From: Gaiellasilicea sp963745775
Lineage (GTDB): Bacteria; Actinomycetota; Thermoleophilia; Gaiellales; Gaiellaceae
Length of the DNA: 64,000 nt
Assembly (NCBI GenBank): GCA_963745775.1
Contig: CAVUYY010000015.1
Span: 145,729-209,728 of the forward strand
Direction of reading: 5' to 3'
Shown here: piece by piece, positions 60,481 to 64,000 of the stretch
How the letters are laid out: each line of letters begins with the position of its first letter
How positions within the stretch are numbered: the stretch's first letter is position 1
The notes under the pieces: model-generated
The model's input: the letters and a program-made list of their open reading frames with translations, nothing else
Databases searched by the model: none
Told to the model about the DNA's origin: nothing
Made by a program: the position numbers and the translations under genes

Positions 60481-61125
60481 GTGGAGATCCTCGAGCGCCC
60501 GCGGCTTCGCGGCGTCTTTCACCAGTACGCCTTCTTCGTCGCCGTGCTGGCCGGAGCGGTGTTGGTTCTCGTCGCAGACGCCGGACGCGAGCGGCTCGCG
60601 ATGCTGATCTACGCGGTCGCGCTCGCGGCGATGTTCGGCGTCAGCGCCCTCTATCACCGAGTCACCTGGCGGTCGGCAAGTGTCCGCAAGTGGATGCGGC
60701 GGCTCGATCATTCGACGATCCTGCTCCTGATCGCGGGCACGTACACGCCGTTCGCGCTGCTGGCCTTCGACGGCGCGCTCGGAACGGCCGTGCTGATCGC
60801 CGTCTGGAGCGGAGCCGCTGCCGGGCTCGTCCTCAATCTGCTCTGGATCGACGCGCCGACGTGGGTGACGGCCGCCGTCTACATCACGCTCGGCTGGGTC
60901 GGAGCGGTCGCCGTCCCCGAGCTCGTCGGCTTCGGGATCGCCCCGGCCGTCCTCGTCTTCGTAGGTGGGGCCCTCTACACGGTCGGCGCCGTCACCTACG
61001 CGCTCAAGCGGCCGAACCCGATTCCCGCCGTCTTCGGCTACCACGAGATCTTCCATCTGCTCGTGATCGGAGCGGCGATCACGCACTTCGTGGCGATCGC
61101 CGCGTTCGTCCTGCCGGAGGCTTAA
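60481..61125 (+). CDS. Hemolysin III family membrane protein (YqfA/PAQR type)
   Basis: 214 residues with seven hydrophobic segments. Family residues that bind zinc in PAQR proteins are present: SALYHR near residue 59, LDHSTI near 77 and HEIFHLLVIGAAITHF near 186-201. In bacteria the role is membrane-lipid-related or unknown; true hemolysis is doubtful. GTG 60481 is seven bases after CACAAT, probably leaderless. Confidence 0.92.
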   Translation: MEILERPRLRGVFHQYAFFVAVLAGAVLVLVADAGRERLAMLIYAVALAAMFGVSALYHRVTWRSASVRKWMRRLDHSTILLLIAGTYTPFALLAFDGALGTAVLIAVWSGAAAGLVLNLLWIDAPTWVTAAVYITLGWVGAVAVPELVGFGIAPAVLVFVGGALYTVGAVTYALKRPNPIPAVFGYHEIFHLLVIGAAITHFVAIAAFVLPEA

Positions 61126-61160
61126 CCGGTGGTTAAGAGGTCAGCGGCTACCGTGTCCGC

Positions 61161-61556
61161 ATGACGACAAAGATCGAGAAGACAGATGCCGAGTGGCGTG
61201 CCGAGCTCTCGCCCGAGCAGTACGAGATCCTTCGTCGCAAAGGCACGGAGCGTGCGTTCACCGGTCAGTACAACGACACGAAGGAGCCGGGCATCTACCG
61301 TTGCGCCGGCTGCGGGGCGGAGCTCTTCCGCGCCGAGGCGAAGTTCGACTCCGGCTCCGGCTGGCCGAGCTTCGTCGAGCCCGCGAGTCTCGAGAGCGTC
61401 ATCACCGAGACGGATCGAACCTGGGGAATGACCCGCACCGAGGTGATGTGCGCCGCCTGCGGCGGCCATCTCGGGCATGTCTTTCCCGACGGCCCGGGCC
61501 CGACCGGCCAGCGCTACTGCATCAACTCGTGCTCGCTCGACCTGGAGCGGACATGA
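61161..61556 (+). CDS. msrB: Peptide methionine-R-sulfoxide reductase
   Basis: Reduces methionine-R-sulfoxide in proteins. 131 residues. Two zinc CxxC motifs (CAGCG and CAACGGHLGHVF) and the catalytic Cys in RYCINSCSL near residue 121. KFDSGSGWPSF matches the family. ATG 61161 lies six bases after TACCGT, a leaderless promoter. The stop overlaps the msrA ATG (ATGA). Confidence 0.96.
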   Translation: MTTKIEKTDAEWRAELSPEQYEILRRKGTERAFTGQYNDTKEPGIYRCAGCGAELFRAEAKFDSGSGWPSFVEPASLESVITETDRTWGMTRTEVMCAACGGHLGHVFPDGPGPTGQRYCINSCSLDLERT

Positions 61557-62075
61557 GCGCCCAAAGCGATCAGGCCCAAAGCGATCACCAGAGCGATCAG
61601 GCGCGGGCGTGAGAAGGCGACGTTTGCGGCGGGTTGCTTCTGGGGCGTGGAGGTCGAGTTCCGGAACACGCCGGGGGTAAAAGACGCGCAGGTCGGCTAC
61701 ATCGGCGGTCACACCGCGAATCCGACGTACAAGGAAGTGTGCGGCGGTAGAACCGGGCACGCCGAGGCGGTCGAGGTCACGTTCGACCCGGGTGAGGTCG
61801 AGTACGCGGAGCTCGTCGACCGGTTCTGGAAGCTGCACGACCCGACCCAGGTGAACCGACAGGGTTGGGATGTCGGAACGCAGTACCGCTCGGCGATCTT
61901 CGCCCACTCGCCCGAGCAGGCGCGGGTCGCGCGGGAGTCGCTCGAGCGCGCCCAGTCCGGCTTGCGCAAGCCGATCGCGACGCAGATCGTCACCGACGAA
62001 ACGCCGTTCTGGCCGGCCGAGGAGTACCACCAGCAGTACCTCGTCAAGAACGGCCGCGCGAGCTGCGCGATCTAA
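61553..62075 (+). CDS. msrA: Peptide methionine-S-sulfoxide reductase, one frameshift
   Basis: Reduces methionine-S-sulfoxide. About 173 residues after removing one base near 61612. From ATG 61553 the protein opens with a Gln/Ser/Asp repeat (AQSDQAQSDHQSDQA), then the shift, then EKATFAAGCFWGVEVEF with nucleophile Cys. GYIGGHTANPTYKEVCGGRTGHAEAV, DPTQVNRQGWDVGTQYRS and a C-terminal Cys (RASC) for recycling follow. If the frameshift is real, only a 19-residue peptide or a protein lacking the catalytic Cys (from GTG 61647) could be made. Confidence 0.9.
61563..61600 (+). repeat. Short imperfect repeat encoding the MsrA N-terminus
   Basis: AGCGATCA occurs three times (61565-61572, 61580-61587, 61592-61599), with spacing 15 then 12, giving a QSD-rich peptide. 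The lengths keep the reading frame. Confidence 0.6.
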
Positions 62076-62085
62076 CAGCCAAGCT

Positions 62086-62382
62086 CTAAGGGGCTTTGCG
62101 GCTGTGCTGATCCGCGTCGGCGGATTCCACCGACTCGACGGCGGCGACGTCGCGTAGTCGCATGATCGGAACGAGCTGCGCGCGTAGCTCGATGATCGAG
62201 GTGCGCAACTCGGCGAGCTCAGCCGAGAGCGTGGTCACGTGCCGTGCCGTCACCTCGTTCGGGAAGGCGGTGTTTCGGTCTTGCACCCGCTCGAGCCGGC
62301 GCGCGAGCTCGGGCTCGTGCTGCTCGAGCTGGACGAGCTCGACGAGGAGTCGGTCGTAGTCGGGAAGATGGGGTGCCGCCAT
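62086..62382 (-). CDS. Small coiled-coil protein of unknown function
   Basis: 98 residues from ATG 62382. Heptad-like leucines run through RLLVELVQLEQHEPELARRLERV and TLSAELAELRTSIIELRAQLV, so a dimeric coiled coil is likely; the tail is acidic and polar. TAAAAT lies eight bases before the ATG, another leaderless arrangement, which supports this start over the longer upstream frame. No family recognised. Convergent with msrA. Confidence 0.65.
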   Translation of the reverse strand: MAAPHLPDYDRLLVELVQLEQHEPELARRLERVQDRNTAFPNEVTARHVTTLSAELAELRTSIIELRAQLVPIMRLRDVAAVESVESADADQHSRKAP

Positions 62383-62544
62383 AGGTTCGTATTTTACACC
62401 GGTCCTCCAAATCATTCTTTTTTGATCGCGAGAGTCGCCAAAATTTATCGACCGGTTCACCGGCCAAATCCAACCCGCGGGGCCCTCTTTGTTCTTTGAC
62501 TCCACGCCATCAACTTCAGGGGATCTCTCTGCGCGCTAGCGGAA

Positions 62545-62617
62545 TAGGCGGTGAGGGGCTCGAACCCCCGACCCCCTGGGTGTAAACCAGGTGCTCTCCC
62601 AACTGAGCTAACCGCCC
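62545..62617 (-). tRNA. tRNA-Val(TAC)
   Basis: Acceptor GGGCGGT/ACCGCCT (terminal G-U pair), discriminator A, D-arm TAGCTCAGTTGGGAGAGC, anticodon stem CCTGG/CCAGG with loop TTTACAC (TAC), T-arm GGGGG-TTCGAGC-CCC. CCA is not encoded. Confidence 0.95.
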
Positions 62618-62653
62618 TTCGCAGCTCACAATGCCACACGCAGCGACTTCCCC

Positions 62654-62690
62654 TTGACAATCGCCATCGACTGACCGGATAATTGGTCAG
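62654..62690 (+). promoter_or_regulatory. ArsR-type gene promoter with CTGACC-N8-GGTCAG operator
   Basis: TTGACA (62654-62659), 18-bp spacer, GATAAT (62678-62683), seven bases before ATG 62691: a near-consensus promoter with a leaderless start. A perfect inverted repeat, CTGACC (62671-62676) and GGTCAG (62685-62690), brackets the -10 box, the expected place for autorepression by the ArsR-like product. Confidence 0.7.
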
Positions 62691-63961
62691 ATGGGTGCCG
62701 TTGCAGTTGTCGGTGAGCGAGAGCGTGTGGAGGCAATGGTGCGCGGGCCGCGGCTGCGTCTTCTCGAGGCGCTTGCCGAGCGACCGGACTCCGCCGCGGG
62801 GCTGGCGACAGGCTCGGCCTTCCGCGGCAGACGCTGAACTATCACCTGCGCCAGCTCGAATCGGCCGGCCTTGTCGAGCTCGTCGAACAGCGCGGAGCGG
62901 GCAACTGCGTCGAGCGGCTTCTCGCTCCGACCGCCGACGTCGTGGGGGTCGCGGCGCGCCCCGCGGCCGACCGCGCCTCCGCACGGAACCTGCTCTCCCG
63001 CGCTGGCGAGCTCGTCCGCGCGGCCGCGCACCTGCTCTCGCAGAAGCGGCAGGTGGCGACGATGACGATCGAGACGGAGATCCGCTTTGCGAACGCGGCC
63101 GAGCGAGCTGCGTTCGCCGTCGATCTGAGGGAGGCCGTGCAGACGCTTGCCGCCCGCTATCACAGGGAGGACGCGGCCGGCGGCCGCCGCTTCACCGTCC
63201 TCGCCGTCGCACACCCGACCATCCCGCAGGAGGACGCCATGAACGATCGTGAGCTCGAGATCGAGCTGGACGTGGATGCGACAGCCGAGGCGGTCTGGCA
63301 CGCCCTAACGGATGCGGAGGCGCTGCTCGGCTGGTTCGCCAGCGACGCGCGCATCGAGTTGCGCCCTGACGGCGAGTGGGAGCTCGCCTCCGGCGAGTAC
63401 CGGATGACATCGCGGGTCGAGGAGGTCGAAGCGCCGAAGCGGCTGCGTGTCGTCGCCCCGCCGCGCGAGGGGTTCGCGGTCACGACGGAGTTCATCGTCG
63501 AGGCTCGAGGCGGCAGGACCGTCGTCCGGATCGTCGAGTCCGGCTTCGGCCCCGAGGCGAGCTGGGACGACGAGATCCGCTCGCGCGAGAGCGGTTGGGC
63601 CCGCTACCTCGAGAACCTCCGTCACTTCGTCGAGAACCACCCCGGTGAGGCCGCGGCCGCCGACTATCTCTACGCGACTTTCTCGGGTGCGGCAGCCTCG
63701 GCCTGGGACGCGCTCGCGACGGTCGTGCGGGCGGAGCTCGACGTTCCGAGCCTCGAGGAGCATCCGCCGAAGACGGTGGCGGCGCGAGTCCCCGAGCTCG
63801 GAGACGGCCGTGTTCTCGGCTCGATCGAGTCCACCGGCGAAGGCGGCATGATCTGGCTGCAGCTGATCGCCTACGGCGACGGTCGCGAGCGGCTCGAGGC
63901 GGTGCGCGACCGGATGCGGGACGGCCTCGCTGCCGCGTTCCCTCCGGTCGAGGCCGGTTGA
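62691..63961 (+). CDS. ArsR-type regulator in frame with SRPBCC (AHSA1-like) domain, one frameshift
   Basis: Read from ATG 62691 with one missing base near 62811: about 423 residues. N-terminal winged helix (LRLLEALAERPDSAAGLA then LGLPRQTLNYHLRQLESAGLVE). After about residue 180 comes an SRPBCC/AHSA1 domain (LEIELDVDATAEAVWHALTDAEALLGWF, VTTEFIVEARGGRTVVRIVESGF) and a further about 95-residue C-terminal region. The two parts have no stop between them, but GGAGGA and ATG 63240 at the border could start a separate SRPBCC protein, the usual arrangement. Real fusion or loss of a stop by error cannot be told apart here. Confidence 0.82.
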
Positions 63962-64000
63962 GCCGGCGCCGTCGAGCCGGCCCGGTCGAGATGCCCCCAA

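Noticed and set aside
61563..61600. AGCGATCA repeat as a CRISPR or regulatory array
   Set aside because: Units are 8 bases with unequal spacing, in coding sequence, with no spacers or cas genes.
62457..62984. Minus-strand frame containing SVGRAPGLHPGGRGFEPLTAY
   Set aside because: It reads through tRNA-Val and the ArsR promoter; artefact of tRNA sequence.

Overview
The window is a GC-rich (about 68-70%) bacterial chromosome segment with dense genes, frequent GTG/TTG starts, 4-bp GTGA/ATGA gene overlaps and many apparently leaderless promoters. F420-type enzymes (an LLM-class oxidoreductase and a PPOX-fold protein), DUF2905, hexameric arginine-repressor control and a large sugar ABC/glycosidase locus point to a deep-branching actinobacterium, most likely a soil Thermoleophilia-type organism. 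This assignment is an inference from gene content; no rRNA is present.

Layout. (1) 0.2-11.7 kb: complete arginine route. carA-carB (minus) diverge from argC-argJ-argB-argD-argF-argR-argG-argH (plus) across a 38-bp gap that holds back-to-back promoters and repeated TGCAT half-sites. CarB lacks the C-terminal allosteric domain and argF carries a frameshift. (2) 11.7-19.9 kb, minus: nitrogen assimilation, glnK-amt then gltB-gltD-hxlR, with a terminator-like hairpin in the glnK leader and a PII protein whose modifiable T-loop tyrosine is Phe. (3) 20.1-27.2 kb: tRNA-Arg, a sparsely coding stretch, then housekeeping singletons (secreted S1 protease, alpha/beta hydrolase, PPOX protein, DUF72, F420 LLM oxidoreductase, short unknowns). 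(4) 27.4-49.9 kb, minus: one very long, tightly overlapped glycan catabolic operon running MBL-fold protein, clan-D glycosidase, LacI regulator, ABC binding protein and two permeases, ROK kinase, SIS isomerase, GH38, GH2, six-hairpin protein, GH1, YihT/LacD-type aldolase, a 38-residue microprotein, FAD oxidoreductase, TIM-barrel isomerase, Gfo/Idh/MocA oxidoreductase and galactokinase. (5) 50.0-58.3 kb, plus, divergent from it: the missing ABC ATPase, a second GH38, PfkB kinase, beta-decarboxylating dehydrogenase, serine hydrolase and aldehyde dehydrogenase. (6) 58.3-64 kb: GAF-sensor histidine kinase, tRNA-Lys, HlyIII-type membrane protein, msrB-msrA, a coiled-coil protein, tRNA-Val and an ArsR-type regulator in frame with an SRPBCC domain.

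Regions 4 and 5 read as one system. Sugars released from a mannose- and probably galactose-containing glycan are imported by the MalFG-like transporter, trimmed by two alpha-mannosidases, GH2, GH1 and clan-D enzymes, phosphorylated by ROK, PfkB and GalK, and cleaved by the aldolase. The FAD/TIM-barrel/Gfo-Idh trio may run an oxidation-dependent side route. The substrate is inferred from the enzyme set only.

A caution applies to the whole window: eleven genes contain frameshifts (18 in all, 16 of them single extra bases). In every case the protein family resumes intact in the new frame and the corrected length is a whole number of codons. This looks more like uncorrected insertion errors in a draft assembly than like decay. 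I give the full spans of these genes and mark the break points.
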